Positions 1 through 10,339 of a stretch of DNA of 64,000 nucleotides are shown one piece after another (position 1 is the first letter of the stretch; each line of letters begins with the position of its first letter). Source of the stretch: Vibrio gallaecicus (GTDB taxonomy: Bacteria > Pseudomonadota > Gammaproteobacteria > Enterobacterales > Vibrionaceae). The DNA is taken from positions 1,364,001 through 1,428,000 of the forward strand of contig NZ_AP025491.1 in assembly GCF_024347495.1 (NCBI RefSeq), in the 5' to 3' direction. A model generated the notes under the pieces. That model saw only the letters and a list, made by a program, of their open reading frames with translations, was not told where the DNA came from and did no database searches. A program made the translations under genes and the position numbers.

Positions 1-206
1 GTCTTGTAAGGTATACAGTGGTGACAGTTAGATTTTTCTTAATAGCGTACTATTCGACTTTCTGACAAACCTCTAAAAATACAATTAGATATGTCAGTTA
101 TACTTGTCTTTTTTCCGATTTAGTTTCTGATCTGATCCAGTGCGAACCGATCATATCAGCTAAAAAATAAAAGCAGTTAGCCATATTCTTCAATTAAGGA
201 TTCAAT

Positions 207-923
207 ATGTCACCTATCATTGTTGGTCATCGTGGTGTTTCAGGTACTCATCCAGAAAACACTCGAGCGAGTATCCAAAATGCGATAGATCTTGGTCTTT
301 CATGGATTGAAGTTGATATACAACCAACTAAAGATGATGTGTTAGTCATTTGCCACGATCACAACTTAGAACGTTGTAGTGATGGTAAAGGTCGATTAGA
401 TGAACACACTTTGGCTGAATTAAAACAATTAGATTTTGGTAGCTGGTTCTCGCCTGAATTTGCAGGGGAACAACTCTTAACGCTTTCGGAATTATTAGAG
501 TTAGCCGAGCATTCTAAGCTCCAAGTGAATTTAGAGATTAAAATCGATACACACGATCCTGCTCATGTTGTGGCTCTGTTAGCTCAGGAACTTGCATCGA
601 CTACTTTACCAAGTAGCCAGTTACTGCTTTCCAGCTTCAGCCACGATGTTATCGAAGAACTCGCACAACATTGCTCTCAATTTCGTATTGGGCTCATCAC
701 TGAAAGCTTATCAAACCAAGATAAAGCGGCATTAATAAAAAATAAAGCATTCAGTTGTCATTTGAATTATCAAAATCTCACCAATGAACAGCTAGATTAC
801 CTAACAAATTTGGGCTTTGAAGTATGGTGCTACACAGTAAACCATAGTGATACTTTTCCATTAATGAATAAAGTAAACGCCATATTCACTGATTTCCCGA
901 CTCGCTTTACCAAAACGCAATAA
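207..923 (+). CDS. Cytoplasmic glycerophosphodiester phosphodiesterase (UgpQ-type)
   Basis: A 238-residue GDPD-family enzyme, expected to split deacylated phospholipid head groups (glycerophosphodiesters) into glycerol-3-phosphate and an alcohol. The catalytic and metal-binding set is visible: HRG at residues 8-10, HPENT at 15-19, Glu35 and Asp37 in EVD, and His50-Asp51 in the HDHNLER segment. There is no signal peptide, so it should act in the cytoplasm, unlike the secreted GlpQ-like enzyme at 55772-56992. An AAGGA ribosome site lies 6 bases before the ATG. It stands alone, with no ugp transporter genes beside it. The family call is secure; the exact substrate is not. Confidence 0.9.
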   Translation: MSPIIVGHRGVSGTHPENTRASIQNAIDLGLSWIEVDIQPTKDDVLVICHDHNLERCSDGKGRLDEHTLAELKQLDFGSWFSPEFAGEQLLTLSELLELAEHSKLQVNLEIKIDTHDPAHVVALLAQELASTTLPSSQLLLSSFSHDVIEELAQHCSQFRIGLITESLSNQDKAALIKNKAFSCHLNYQNLTNEQLDYLTNLGFEVWCYTVNHSDTFPLMNKVNAIFTDFPTRFTKTQ

Positions 924-1043
924 ATGGATAGCCCATTTTCATTGTCACAGCTTTGACAGGCACTAATGTGGCAATGAATAGATAAATACTAGTCAACCAT
1001 CAATATCAATTGTTGCTTTCAATCGAACCATTTTGAGTTTCCC

Positions 1044-1778
1044 ATGGACATTATCCTTAGCTCCACTTTTCCAGCACTCTTTGCTATTTTCATTTTCGCA
1101 GCGATGGTTAGGGGGTTTTCAGGCTTTGGTTTTACCTTAGTCGCTTTACCACTCAGCGCTTTGTTCATGCCAGTTATTGAATTGGTTCCCGTATTCATGC
1201 TGATCGACTTACTCGGTAATGTTCAATTGCTTCCTAAGGTGCGCCGTCATGTAGATTGGAAATGGGTTGCTAAAGTTTTTATACCTTGTTTAGTCTTCAC
1301 ACCTGTCGGCTTGCTTCTGCTGAAGTCCGTTGAGCAAGACACCATAGTCTTAATTATTAGCGTATTTATATTTGCTTCTGCACTAATGATTCAAAAAGGT
1401 TTTCAATACTCTAAAGAGCCTAAATTCGCCCCCTTTATTCTCGGAAGCTTAGCGGGAGTCATGAATGGCGCCGCTTCAATGTCTGGACCTCCAGTGGGTG
1501 CCCATGCCCTGGCTAGCCCAGTTGCACCACACATCGCACGAGCAGGATTGATCGCCTTTTTTGTTCTTGCGGATTCGAGTGCCTTTGTTTCTGCTTCTAT
1601 TGCGGGTTTGGTCAACAGTAATATTGTCATTCTAACTGCCGCCTTGCTACCCAGTAGCATGCTCGGAGGTTATTTAGGGAGTCAACTATTTGAAAGGTAT
1701 GGCGGGGAAAAGTTTAAACCGGTTACCGTGATACTGCTAATCACCATAGCCATATTCAGTATACTGAGAGTGATCTAA
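1044..1778 (+). CDS. TauE/SafE family membrane transporter
   Basis: A 244-residue, very hydrophobic protein of the TauE/SafE (formerly DUF81) family, with about eight predicted membrane segments. The N-terminal half has the family-like signature MVRGFSGFGFTL, and the second half repeats it loosely around GAASMSGPPVG. Members export sulfite, sulfoacetate or related organic anions across the inner membrane; nothing here identifies the substrate. It is a single gene with no metabolic neighbours. A second, distinct member of the family is at 30564-31298. Family call sure, substrate unknown. Confidence 0.85.
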   Translation: MDIILSSTFPALFAIFIFAAMVRGFSGFGFTLVALPLSALFMPVIELVPVFMLIDLLGNVQLLPKVRRHVDWKWVAKVFIPCLVFTPVGLLLLKSVEQDTIVLIISVFIFASALMIQKGFQYSKEPKFAPFILGSLAGVMNGAASMSGPPVGAHALASPVAPHIARAGLIAFFVLADSSAFVSASIAGLVNSNIVILTAALLPSSMLGGYLGSQLFERYGGEKFKPVTVILLITIAIFSILRVI

Positions 1779-1909
1779 AGGGCTAACAATCTTAAGAGAA
1801 ATCACTAAATATTAGATATTGGTGACAAACTAATTGTCCAATTGCTCCTTCTAACGCAATTAATAAAGCATTAGTGCTCGTTATTTAACACAAATGAGTA
1901 GATTAAATT

Positions 1910-1958
1910 TAAGCTCGTTTTCGCCAAGATCTAGTGAGTAACTGGCTAAACGAGCTTA
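1910..1958 (-). terminator. Hairpin downstream of the small secreted protein gene
   Basis: The arms TAAGCTCGTTT (1910-1920) and AAACGAGCTTA (1948-1958) pair over 11 bases, with an inner GCCA/TGGC extension. It sits 20 bases past the stop codon at 1979 on the minus strand. The T-tract is weak, so it may be a 3' stabilising hairpin rather than a strong terminator. Confidence 0.5.
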
Positions 1959-1978
1959 TGCTATATATTAAATCGCTT

Positions 1979-2251
1979 TTAATTAACTTGAAGCACTAAA
2001 CCATCATTGGTTTCAAGAAGCGTATAATTTTTATTACTGTCACATTCAACCTGATAGCCTTTTACATTCGTAGCAACTTTAAAGTCAGTAATCTGTGAAC
2101 ACTCAATACCGCCATCTTGAATAACTTCTAATGCAGAAATGATATTTTGTGCATCTGTGCTGATACTTGGAATTTCAATATCTGGCAGGCCAAAAGCCAT
2201 AACATTAAAAGATGTGATCAAAGTTGCGGAAACAATAAATGATTTTTTCAT
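1979..2251 (-). CDS. Small secreted protein of unknown function
   Basis: A 90-residue product of no family I recognise. The ATG at 2251 is preferred over the upstream in-frame start at 2296 because it gives a clean signal peptide: MKKSF, a hydrophobic stretch, and a likely cleavage after VMA near residue 19. The mature part is about 70 residues, with two cysteines that could form a disulfide in the periplasm, and ends with LVLQVN. A weak purine-rich ribosome site (AAAGAG) precedes the start. It is a single-gene unit. Signal peptide and start are fairly safe; function cannot be read from the sequence. Confidence 0.65.
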   Translation of the reverse strand: MKKSFIVSATLITSFNVMAFGLPDIEIPSISTDAQNIISALEVIQDGGIECSQITDFKVATNVKGYQVECDSNKNYTLLETNDGLVLQVN

Positions 2252-2614
2252 AGTAAGCTCTTTATTATAAATTTCGAAGGAAAATATACGGAGCAATATA
2301 TTTAATCAATATATATTAACTTTGACACTTCACATTCATGATCTCTATCACCCATATTACAAATGATTTAAAATACAAAACGCTTTCAGTGATCAAGGTG
2401 GCAATTTTTAAATTAATCTTTATTATCATGCATTTAAAAAATTAATTTTATAAATTTGGAATGTACCGTTAAAAAAAACATGAATTACAACGTCATTAAT
2501 GGGGTTTCATCACAGGTAAGGTTGTCCATATTCTAAAATTAAGCATGTTCATCAAAATCATTTATGCCTGCTCATATAGATCACACAATACTCAAGGAAA
2601 ATTAGATCAATAGT
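2252..2614. other. AT-rich intergenic region
   Basis: About 360 bases between the L,D-transpeptidase stop and the small secreted protein start. It is AT-rich and must hold the promoter of the 2251 gene on the minus strand. I see no convincing terminator for the transpeptidase, no RNA gene and no small reading frame with a ribosome site. Confidence 0.5.
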
Positions 2615-3361
2615 TCACCATTCAATATATATAGGTGTCCCCATCTCAACAAGATTTATAAAATCATCTAACTGTTCATTTGTAATTGCAATACAGCCAT
2701 TGGTCCAATCAAAACTCTGGATAAAAAGTGGCGAACGAGATTCACCGTTCTTTAAACCATGAATTTTTATATCACCGCCAGCTAACTCACCTCGCTTCTT
2801 TGCTTCTTGAGTGTCACTATAATTAGGGTAACTAATATGGACAGAACGATAGAAGCTTGAGTCTTCAGTGACATATTCTAAGATATACCGACCTTCAGGT
2901 GTCCGATTATCACCTTCAACTTGCTTATGCCCCTTAGGTTCATCCCCTAGTGCAATCCTATATTCACGGATGACTTCTTTACCACTCAACAGATACATAC
3001 GTCTCTTTGATTTATCCACTAGAACCAAAGTGATCGTATTTTTTGTCGAGCCACCTTTCAGCGCTTGGTTGCTGTCTAAAGGGAGTGATTTGGCTAAAGG
3101 TTGCTTCTTAAACACTGTCTTCTTAAACACAGGCTTATTAACAGTTATCGGTTTGGGATGCTCATAATTAAGTGAAGATGGGTCCGGGATTTGGGATTCT
3201 GGAATATCTAATTGCGAGAAGATGTGTGAGGAAGTATTAGCTTTAGAATGAATTACTTTTGAAGACTGTGTTAGCCAGTCTTCAGATGCTTTATCTTTAG
3301 CAAAAGTATTTGCCGTTATCAGTAGTAAACATAACAAAGATAAAGCAAATTTAAATGGCAT
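2615..3361 (-). CDS. L,D-transpeptidase (YkuD domain), exported
   Basis: A 248-residue protein with an N-terminal signal peptide (residues 1-21, ending NTFA). A linker of about 85 residues, rich in Lys, Pro and Ser, leads to a C-terminal YkuD catalytic domain. The active-site pair is clear: His201 in KIHGL and the nucleophile Cys223 in DWTNGCIAI, close to the family pattern HGxx...S/TxGC. It should work on peptidoglycan in the periplasm, making 3-3 crosslinks or attaching proteins. Its ATG shares one base with the TAA of the upstream GNAT gene, so the two are translationally coupled. The exact role in the wall is not determinable. Confidence 0.88.
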   Translation of the reverse strand: MPFKFALSLLCLLLITANTFAKDKASEDWLTQSSKVIHSKANTSSHIFSQLDIPESQIPDPSSLNYEHPKPITVNKPVFKKTVFKKQPLAKSLPLDSNQALKGGSTKNTITLVLVDKSKRRMYLLSGKEVIREYRIALGDEPKGHKQVEGDNRTPEGRYILEYVTEDSSFYRSVHISYPNYSDTQEAKKRGELAGGDIKIHGLKNGESRSPLFIQSFDWTNGCIAITNEQLDDFINLVEMGTPIYIEW

Positions 3362-3840
3362 TAAGCCTCCAGATTCATCGACATGGTTCGTGACTGTGTT
3401 TCTAACCCAAGAGACTCATAGAAAGCTTGAGCCTGTTGGTTAAATTCCATCACCTCAAGTCGCATTTCAATGGCACCCTCTGATTGAGCCCATTCCTTAA
3501 ACTTCAACATTAAGGCTTTACCAACCCCTTTATTTTGTATGGTGTCTCGCACCACAATAGTATTCACTCTGCCAATTTTATGAGGTTGGATAAAACTCAC
3601 ACCGCGATTTTGAGACACTTTGCCAACAACGAAGCCGACGACTTGGTTATCACTTACGGCAACGTAAAAAACACCTTGGCGATCAATCATTAAACTTAGC
3701 CAATATTCTTCGCTGTCAACGAGACACATACTCGGTGAAGCAAACACCATTGGTGCCCCTGCATGATGCTGACGATTAATTTGGTCAGACAGTTCAAGAA
3801 TAGACCGAATATCCGCCACTTTCGCAATACGTATTTGCAT
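3361..3840 (-). CDS. GNAT family N-acetyltransferase
   Basis: A roughly 159-residue acetyl-CoA-dependent acetyltransferase. The acetyl-CoA pyrophosphate loop is visible as QNKGVGKAL (the Q/R-x-x-G-x-G/A pattern), followed by the family-typical stretch EVMEFNQQAQAFYESLGL near the C-terminus. I take the ATG at 3840; a GTG three codons upstream (3849) is possible but has no better ribosome site. It is the first gene of a two-gene unit with the L,D-transpeptidase, sharing one base at the stop/start junction. The substrate is unknown, and the pairing with a cell-wall enzyme is suggestive only. Confidence 0.85.
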   Translation of the reverse strand: MQIRIAKVADIRSILELSDQINRQHHAGAPMVFASPSMCLVDSEEYWLSLMIDRQGVFYVAVSDNQVVGFVVGKVSQNRGVSFIQPHKIGRVNTIVVRDTIQNKGVGKALMLKFKEWAQSEGAIEMRLEVMEFNQQAQAFYESLGLETQSRTMSMNLEA

Positions 3841-4060
3841 AACAACCACTTACAATGAATTCTCAATTACCATAGCAAAATCTCCTGCAATGCCCAACCA
3901 ACAAACCTACGCTTTATTCCGGTCACTTAAATTAATGAACTTAATGCCATTCTCTTTTATTTTAGAGTGTTAATATACTTTCTACATTAATCTTTGAGCC
4001 AAAAGATCGGCGCAAAGTCAGCGTGCTCTTCAATACAATACACAAATTAGGTAGCTCAAC

Positions 4061-5044
4061 ATGATTAGACTTGCCGTCATTGGTACCAACTGGATAACAC
4101 AAAAATTTGTACAAGCCGCTTTAGGCACCATGAGCTTTCAACTCAGTGCGGTATATTCACGATCGCTCTCTAGTGCAAAAGATTTCGCAGATGAGTTTGT
4201 GACAGCTTCTGCCGACATTTGTCTATTTGATAATTTAGATGAGTTAGCCAAATCGGACAACGTAGATGCAGTGTATATCGCTTCTCCAAACTCTCTACAT
4301 GCGGAGCAAGCGATGTTGATGATGGACAATGGTAAGCATGTCATTTGTGAAAAGCCAATCGCATCAAACCTCGAACAGGCGCTTCAAGCCGTCGAAAATG
4401 CCGAACGTAATCAAGTCGTATTTTTTGAAGCATATAAATCGGAGTTCCTACCTAACTTTAAACAAATCCAAGCAGGGGTATCTAAAATTGGTCGCCTGCA
4501 CAAAGCACACCTTAGCTACTGCCAATACTCCTCTCGCTACCAAAAGTATTTGAATGGCGAAAACCCGAATACTTTTAACCCAAAGTTTTCTAATGGCTCT
4601 CTTATGGATATAGGCTTCTATTGTGTTTCCGCAGCAGTGGCTCTTTTTGGAAAGCCAACTAAAGTGCAAGCCTCAGGAGTATTGCTTAATTCAGGAGTAG
4701 ATGGGCATGGTGACGCGATATTTTCATACCCAGAATTTAACGTAACCCTATCACACTCAAAAGTGTCTGATTCACACCAACCAAGTGAGATTCAAGGTGA
4801 GAATGGTTCTATCATCATTGATCACATAGCCGAATGCACTAAGGTCACGATTGAATATAGAGATGGTAGAACCGAAGAGTTAAGTGTCGAGCAAGCCGAT
4901 AACTCTATGAGCTATGAAGCAGAAGAGTTTGCTCGCAGAATTAAGCAGAAAGACTTCACACGTGACAAGCGTGCCTTGATTGTTTCGGAAGTTACCACAG
5001 AAATGAGAAAGCAGATTGGTGTTCAATTCCCTGCCGATGCCTAG
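4061..5044 (+). CDS. Gfo/Idh/MocA family oxidoreductase
   Basis: A 327-residue NAD(P)-dependent oxidoreductase. The Rossmann domain starts at once (VIGTNWITQKFVQAAL), and the family hallmark EKP occurs in HVICEKPIASN at about residues 92-102. The C-terminal half is the alpha/beta substrate domain with SLMDIGFYCVSAA. Such enzymes act on sugars, inositols or related polyols; some are biliverdin-reductase-like. No carbohydrate genes lie beside it, so the substrate stays open. A stem-loop terminator follows at 5101. Confidence 0.88.
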   Translation: MIRLAVIGTNWITQKFVQAALGTMSFQLSAVYSRSLSSAKDFADEFVTASADICLFDNLDELAKSDNVDAVYIASPNSLHAEQAMLMMDNGKHVICEKPIASNLEQALQAVENAERNQVVFFEAYKSEFLPNFKQIQAGVSKIGRLHKAHLSYCQYSSRYQKYLNGENPNTFNPKFSNGSLMDIGFYCVSAAVALFGKPTKVQASGVLLNSGVDGHGDAIFSYPEFNVTLSHSKVSDSHQPSEIQGENGSIIIDHIAECTKVTIEYRDGRTEELSVEQADNSMSYEAEEFARRIKQKDFTRDKRALIVSEVTTEMRKQIGVQFPADA

Positions 5045-5100
5045 CTTAAGAACACACAGACTTTAGTTCGCATAGGTTTCAGTTCGCGAGAAGGAGCAGA

Positions 5101-5140
5101 AAAGGTTGTTGGAGCTCTTTGTTCAACAACCTTTATGTTT
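5101..5140 (+). terminator. Rho-independent terminator after the Gfo/Idh/MocA gene
   Basis: Perfect 11-base stem AAAGGTTGTTG / CAACAACCTTT (5101-5111 and 5124-5134) with a 12-base loop, followed by ATGTTT. It lies between convergent genes and may serve both. Confidence 0.7.
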
Positions 5141-5159
5141 ACATAAAATAGCTCACTCT

Positions 5160-5972
5160 TTACTTAAACTGCCTTGGTAAATAGTCTGGTTTATCTTCAG
5201 GGCGACGTTCTCTTTTCCCAGCAATGATTCGGTTTTTACCAATTCCAACCTTAATTTGATACCAGGTTTCTAAAAATAGCGCCAAACCGGGGCTTGTCCA
5301 CCATGTTTTGTGATACAGCTTTTTGGTAGCAGCTAATACATCAGGAGATCGTTCAATACATTCTTGAGCGAGTTTATAAGCTTCAGCGTATGGATCTTCA
5401 GCTATTTTAGTCACTAGCCCATAATCTTTAGCTTGTTGGCTATCGATGACTTTGGCTGTCATCGACATTTCTAATGTGTGGTCTTGGCGCATTAATTCTC
5501 GAAACGCCAACGCGCCACCCATATCTGGAATCAATCCCCATTTGGCTTCCATAATGGAGAAGTTGGCATCTGGGCTAGCAATACGAAAATCCCCACCACT
5601 GGCAAGCTGTAAACCACCACCCCAGCACCTTCCATGAATCGCGAAGATCACAGGGCAAGGAATGTCTCGCCAGCCAACAGAAAAACGCTGGGCATCATTA
5701 GGTAAAGTAGGCCACCACTTAAATAATAATTTGAGTGCACCTGTCTTACTTGTCAGCAATGATTTTACGTCCAAGCCCGAGCAAAAATCGCTGCCATCAC
5801 CTTTTACAATAACGGCGCGTACGTGCTTATTACGGCTTAACGATTTCGTGAGATGATTGACGGCTTGAAACATCGGCATATCAATCGCATTGAGTTTATC
5901 TGCTCGATTAAGGATCACGGTCGCGATTTGGTTATCATCAATGGTACAAGTCACACGAGGTTGCTCAGACAT
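5160..5972 (-). CDS. Enoyl-CoA hydratase/isomerase (crotonase) family protein
   Basis: A 270-residue crotonase-fold enzyme acting on acyl-CoA thioesters in the cytoplasm. The oxyanion-hole segments are visible: DKLNAIDMPM near residue 30 and HGRCWGGGLQLASG near residue 112, followed by EAKWGLIPDMGG. Family length and architecture are normal. It stands alone, without fatty-acid degradation genes, so hydratase, isomerase or another crotonase activity cannot be separated from sequence. Confidence 0.87.
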   Translation of the reverse strand: MSEQPRVTCTIDDNQIATVILNRADKLNAIDMPMFQAVNHLTKSLSRNKHVRAVIVKGDGSDFCSGLDVKSLLTSKTGALKLLFKWWPTLPNDAQRFSVGWRDIPCPVIFAIHGRCWGGGLQLASGGDFRIASPDANFSIMEAKWGLIPDMGGALAFRELMRQDHTLEMSMTAKVIDSQQAKDYGLVTKIAEDPYAEAYKLAQECIERSPDVLAATKKLYHKTWWTSPGLALFLETWYQIKVGIGKNRIIAGKRERRPEDKPDYLPRQFK

Positions 5973-6080
5973 AGTCCTACTCTAATTAAGAAGTCGTACC
6001 AGTAACATATACAAAGATTTAACATTTAGAAAGGAAGCACTTTCAACGTAGAGATGAAGGTCAAAAAACAAACACTCTAG

Positions 6081-6110
6081 AAAAAAAAAGCCGACCCAAT
6101 GGATCGGCTT
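6081..6110 (-). terminator. Terminator of the speA-speB operon
   Basis: On the minus strand the stem AAGCCGA / TCGGCTT is followed by a run of nine T (6081-6089 region). It lies about 50 bases beyond the speB stop codon. Confidence 0.85.
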
Positions 6111-6158
6111 CTGAATTTTGCGCGACGTTTTTAACCGTCACTTATCAATATTTAATCG

Positions 6159-7088
6159 TCACTTATCAATCTGACGACCCGATGCCCAAGCGTACATCAA
6201 CTCAAGTGCCACCGTTGCGCCGGCTAAAGCGGTAAGATCGCTGTGATCATAAGGTGGCGAGACTTCGACCACATCCATGCCCACAATGTTCACACCCGCT
6301 AGACCACGTAGGATCTTAAGCACTTTGTCTGAATTCAAGCCACCGCATACTGGTGTTCCCGTACCCGGTGCAAATGCAGGATCTAGGCAATCAATATCGA
6401 ACGTGACATACACGGGCTTGTCACCAATGATGTCACGAATACGAGCAACAATATCATCCGCACTCAGATCGTTTACTTCCATCGCATTGATGACATTGAA
6501 ACCATGATCATGTTTGTCATACTCAGTGCGAATACCAATTTGCACTGAATGCTTAGGCGAGATAAGCCCTTCATTCGGCGCATGGTAAAACATAGTACCG
6601 TGATCATAATTACTGCCATTAGCATACGTATCGGTATGTGCATCGAAATGAATCAATGCCATTTCACCGTGATGCTTTGCGTAAGCACGTAAGATCGGCA
6701 ATGTGATAAAGTGATCACCACCTAAAGCCAGCATGGTTTTGCCACTTTTTAGTATTTCATTGGTTGCCGCTTCTAAACGATAAGTGAAATCTTCAGCGTC
6801 ACCACAATCAAAGACTAAATCACCAGCATCAATGACTTTAGCACGATCAAATACGTTGAAATCCCAAGGGAATTTATTACCTTCCCACGCTAAATTTACC
6901 GATGCACGGCGAATAGCATCAGGTCCCATTCGAGCACCGGGTCGACCTGACGTTGCCATGTCCAGCGGCACACCTAACACAACAAGATCCGCATCTGATG
7001 ATATTGGATTCCGAAGATAAGGCTGGCGCATAAAACTCATCGAATTCGAGTAAAGCGAATAATCAGTTTTAGTGAACAAATCATTCAT
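6159..7088 (-). CDS. speB: Agmatinase
   Basis: A 309-residue ureohydrolase that converts agmatine to putrescine and urea. The two-manganese site motifs are all present: GGDHF near residue 122, HFDAHTDTY near 148, and [16 protein letters not shown] near 227. The later [10 protein letters not shown] stretch is also typical of agmatinases. Its ATG follows directly on the TAA of speA with no gap, so the two are cotranscribed and translationally coupled. This gives the arginine-to-putrescine route via agmatine. A strong terminator follows. Confidence 0.96.
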   Translation of the reverse strand: MNDLFTKTDYSLYSNSMSFMRQPYLRNPISSDADLVVLGVPLDMATSGRPGARMGPDAIRRASVNLAWEGNKFPWDFNVFDRAKVIDAGDLVFDCGDAEDFTYRLEAATNEILKSGKTMLALGGDHFITLPILRAYAKHHGEMALIHFDAHTDTYANGSNYDHGTMFYHAPNEGLISPKHSVQIGIRTEYDKHDHGFNVINAMEVNDLSADDIVARIRDIIGDKPVYVTFDIDCLDPAFAPGTGTPVCGGLNSDKVLKILRGLAGVNIVGMDVVEVSPPYDHSDLTALAGATVALELMYAWASGRQIDK

Positions 7089-9011
7089 TTAGAAATCCTC
7101 TAAATAGGTGTAACCCGCTAGGCCACCTTCTAATTCTTGTAGTATTGTTTGCTGTTCTTTTACATCTACACGTTCCGCAACAAGCTCACGATAATTATCA
7201 CGAATCTTATCTACATCAATGTGGACATAACGCATCATGTCTTCAACAGTATCGCCTTCGTCTACTCGCTCGATAACCGCTTCACCATTCTCATCAACAG
7301 TCACCACGGCACTGTGAGTGTCTCCAAATAGGTTATGCATATCACCAAGAATCTCTTGGTATGCACCCACTAAAAAGAAACCCATCAAGTACGGTTTATC
7401 TGCGTTCCAAGCTGGCACTGGCAGAGTCGTTTCAATACCCTGACCTTCCACGTATTGATCAATGGCGCCATCTGAATCACAAGTGATATCTAACATCACG
7501 GCACGACGATCTTCTACCTCTTCCAAACCAGACAATGGTAAAACAGGAAATACCTGATCAATACCCCATGCATCTGGTAGGGATTGGAACAAAGAAAAGT
7601 TCACGAAAAACTTATCAGCCAACCGCTCATTCAGCTCATCCAAAATTGGACGATGGAAACGATTTTTAGTGCTCATCTGGCGGCTGAGTTCAAAGTAAAT
7701 TCTCAGCGCTAACTGCTCTGCCCATGCTCTTTGCTGTAGGTTCAAAACACCTGTAGCAAACTGAGAGTGCACTTCAGCCAAGTCACTTTGCGTGTCATTG
7801 TAAATTTCAATCAACGCACGAGCATCGCTGCCATCTTGAAGGTTTTTCCAGTTACGCCACATATTTTGTAATAGCGTTGGAGAATCTTCTTCTAAAGCAT
7901 GGATGTCTTCAGGATGATAAGCTTCTGTCCCGATCACATTGGTGATCAGCACGGCATGGTGCGCCGTCAAAGAGCGCCCCGATTCCGAGATAATCACCGG
8001 TACAGGCTGCTGATATTGCAGGCAGACATCACCGACTGTACTCACAATATTACGAGCGTACTCAATCAAGCCATAGTTCATAGAGCTTGAAGACTGGCTA
8101 CGTGTTCCATCGTAGTCGACCGCTAAACCGCCACCGATATCGAAGTATTTGATATCAGCCCCCATACCACGCAGTTCACAGTAAAAACGCGCTGATTCAT
8201 TCACACCGTTTCGAATGTCACGAATATTCGCCATTTGTGAACCAAGATGGAAATGGACAAGCTGCATCGCTTCCAATTGGTCTTCTTGTTTTAGGCGTTC
8301 AATTACCGTAAGCACTTGCGATGCAGAAAGCCCAAACTTAGACTTTTCACCCCCGCTTGACTGCCATTTACCAGCGCCTTGAGAAGCTAAGCGAATACGA
8401 ATGCCCAAACGTGGTTTTACACCTAGGCTCTGCGCTTCCTTAAGCACTAGATCAAGCTCTGAAAGCTTCTCTAGCACGATAAAAACTTTGTGCCCGAGCT
8501 TTTCACCGATTAATGCTAAGCGAACATATTCTCTGTCTTTGTAGCCATTACATACGATAACCGAACTCGCTTTTTGAGCCAGAGCAAGCACCGCTAAGAG
8601 TTCCGGTTTGCTGCCCGCTTCTAGACCAAGTTGCTTAGTTTCTAGCTGAGCTTGGCTTTCTAAAATCTCATCAACCACTTCTTTTTGCTGGTTCACTTTA
8701 ATCGGATAAACCAACAAGTAATTATTCTGATATTGGTATTCTTCAATCGCTTGGTTAAACGCCTGACACACCCCATGCACACGTTGGTGCAGTATTTGAG
8801 GGAATCGAACCAGTACCGGCAGGTTTAGCTGCTTTTGTTCAAGCAGGGAAACGATATTACTGAGAGGAACCTGGTGCGCATTGTCACTACGAGGTGATAC
8901 ATAAACCTCACCTTGGTTATCGATACCATAGAAGCCTTGGCTCCAGTAATGAACGTTATAATCAGCGCGAACACGGTCTAGTTTAGAAATGTTTTCCACA
9001 TCTAATCTCAC
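7089..9011 (-). CDS. speA: Biosynthetic arginine decarboxylase
   Basis: A 640-residue PLP enzyme of the SpeA type (fold III, not the acid-inducible AdiA type) that converts arginine to agmatine. The PLP lysine is Lys105 in YPIKVNQQ; other family marks are [21 protein letters not shown] and [11 protein letters not shown]. The length is normal for the family. The start is a GTG at 9011 with no strong ribosome site, so the N-terminus could begin a few codons later. It is followed directly by speB. A leader region of about 300 bases upstream may carry its promoter. Confidence 0.95.
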   Translation of the reverse strand: MRLDVENISKLDRVRADYNVHYWSQGFYGIDNQGEVYVSPRSDNAHQVPLSNIVSLLEQKQLNLPVLVRFPQILHQRVHGVCQAFNQAIEEYQYQNNYLLVYPIKVNQQKEVVDEILESQAQLETKQLGLEAGSKPELLAVLALAQKASSVIVCNGYKDREYVRLALIGEKLGHKVFIVLEKLSELDLVLKEAQSLGVKPRLGIRIRLASQGAGKWQSSGGEKSKFGLSASQVLTVIERLKQEDQLEAMQLVHFHLGSQMANIRDIRNGVNESARFYCELRGMGADIKYFDIGGGLAVDYDGTRSQSSSSMNYGLIEYARNIVSTVGDVCLQYQQPVPVIISESGRSLTAHHAVLITNVIGTEAYHPEDIHALEEDSPTLLQNMWRNWKNLQDGSDARALIEIYNDTQSDLAEVHSQFATGVLNLQQRAWAEQLALRIYFELSRQMSTKNRFHRPILDELNERLADKFFVNFSLFQSLPDAWGIDQVFPVLPLSGLEEVEDRRAVMLDITCDSDGAIDQYVEGQGIETTLPVPAWNADKPYLMGFFLVGAYQEILGDMHNLFGDTHSAVVTVDENGEAVIERVDEGDTVEDMMRYVHIDVDKIRDNYRELVAERVDVKEQQTILQELEGGLAGYTYLEDF

Positions 9012-9336
9012 ATTTAGCAGGGAGAATAAAACATGAATCAGAAGGTCCTGAAATCATACCCGACACAGTGTTTTACACTTTCAAAAACTCTGTGGCGGGC
9101 ACATTAACGGATAATTTGCAGATAGAATCCAACAAAACAATTTTGTCGTAACGACAAGCAATTTAAGTAATCAAGCCCCGCTTACGGTACAAGGTTACCG
9201 TCTGCCAAATTTGATAGAAAATTAATAAATTGAAGCCATTAATCTCAAATAAATTAAAAAATCGGAGTGTTAAAAATCAGAGCTCATAGTTAATTAGAGT
9301 TCTTATTGGATTAGAGGCATTAATGAGTAAAAAGCA
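9012..9336. other. Intergenic region upstream of speA
   Basis: About 325 bases between the ppsR stop and the speA start, both on the minus strand. It contains a short dyad ACGGTA-N6-TACCGT near 9184-9201 and otherwise AT-rich sequence that should hold the speA promoter. No gene and no clear T-tailed terminator for ppsR were found. Confidence 0.5.
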
Positions 9337-10170
9337 TCAAAGTAATCGCCTTCTTAAGCCTGTTCGCTCAAGGATTCGAGTTGAAATCTCTTCCACCGAC
9401 AGTGAAGACGTATTGATATAAGGCACCGCTTCTCGGCGGAACATTGCTTCTACGGTTTGTAATTCATAGACACATTGCGAGTCACTCGCGTAGTCACTGC
9501 CCGCTAAACGGTTCTCACGGATCTCTGTCAGGCGCTCTGCATCTATGGTTAAACCAAACAATTTGTGCCTATAAATCTCAAACTCCGGTAATAACTTCAA
9601 ACGCGCTAAATCATCATGAATGAATGGGTAATTCGCGACTCTCAAGCCAAACTGCATTGCCATATAGAGGCTAGTTGGTGTTTTACCACTGCGAGAGACG
9701 CCGAGCAAAATAATGTCGGCTTCTTCTAACCCTTTTAAGGTGATGCCATCATCATGGGCTAACGTATATTCAATAGCAGCAATCCTATCAAAATACTTAT
9801 CAGAATCTTTATTCACGCTACGCGAGCGTTGCAATTTTGGCTTGGGTGCCATCTGAATATCGTCTTGTACTTTTTGCACAATGCTTTCCAGCACGTCATA
9901 ACAATGTGCAGGAGCTGTCAGCAACTTGGTTTTAATGTCCGGAATAACGATAGAGAAAAACACCAAAGGCTCGATACCTGTAGTGCGATAGGAAATATCG
10001 ATTTCTTTTAATAAGTCAGAAAGTTTGTCCTCACTTTCGACAAATGGAAAGGTTTTCTCATTTGCTTTAAATGGAAATTGACCTAGAACAACATGCCCTA
10101 AAGTCTCACATGTTATGGCCGTTCCATCAGAAACATAGAATACATCACGACTTTGAATATCAATTTGCAT
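9337..10170 (-). CDS. ppsR: PEP synthase regulatory protein (bifunctional kinase/pyrophosphorylase)
   Basis: A 277-residue DUF299-family protein. Such proteins inactivate phosphoenolpyruvate synthase by ADP-dependent phosphorylation of a threonine near its active histidine, and reactivate it by phosphate-dependent removal. The P-loop-like nucleotide motif GVSRSGKTP lies at residues 157-165. It is divergent from ppsA, its expected target, across a 169-base shared promoter region. That arrangement is common in gammaproteobacteria and makes the assignment strong. Confidence 0.94.
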   Translation of the reverse strand: MQIDIQSRDVFYVSDGTAITCETLGHVVLGQFPFKANEKTFPFVESEDKLSDLLKEIDISYRTTGIEPLVFFSIVIPDIKTKLLTAPAHCYDVLESIVQKVQDDIQMAPKPKLQRSRSVNKDSDKYFDRIAAIEYTLAHDDGITLKGLEEADIILLGVSRSGKTPTSLYMAMQFGLRVANYPFIHDDLARLKLLPEFEIYRHKLFGLTIDAERLTEIRENRLAGSDYASDSQCVYELQTVEAMFRREAVPYINTSSLSVEEISTRILERTGLRRRLL

Positions 10171-10339
10171 ATTTTATTTAATTTTTAAAATTATTTTGAG
10201 TAGGATGAACACCATAATATCGATAATAAAACCCTGCTGACTATTACGTCCCCCACAGCTTTGAAAAATATCTTCGTTTTTTTTAGCTTTTGACGTAATC
10301 GTTTGCCTTTTAAATCCCTACAATGCTTGCGAGAAACAA

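Noticed and set aside
1..206. GTGACAG near position 20 as a Pho box for the first gene
   Set aside because: Only one half-repeat is present; the second 7-base repeat at the right spacing is missing.
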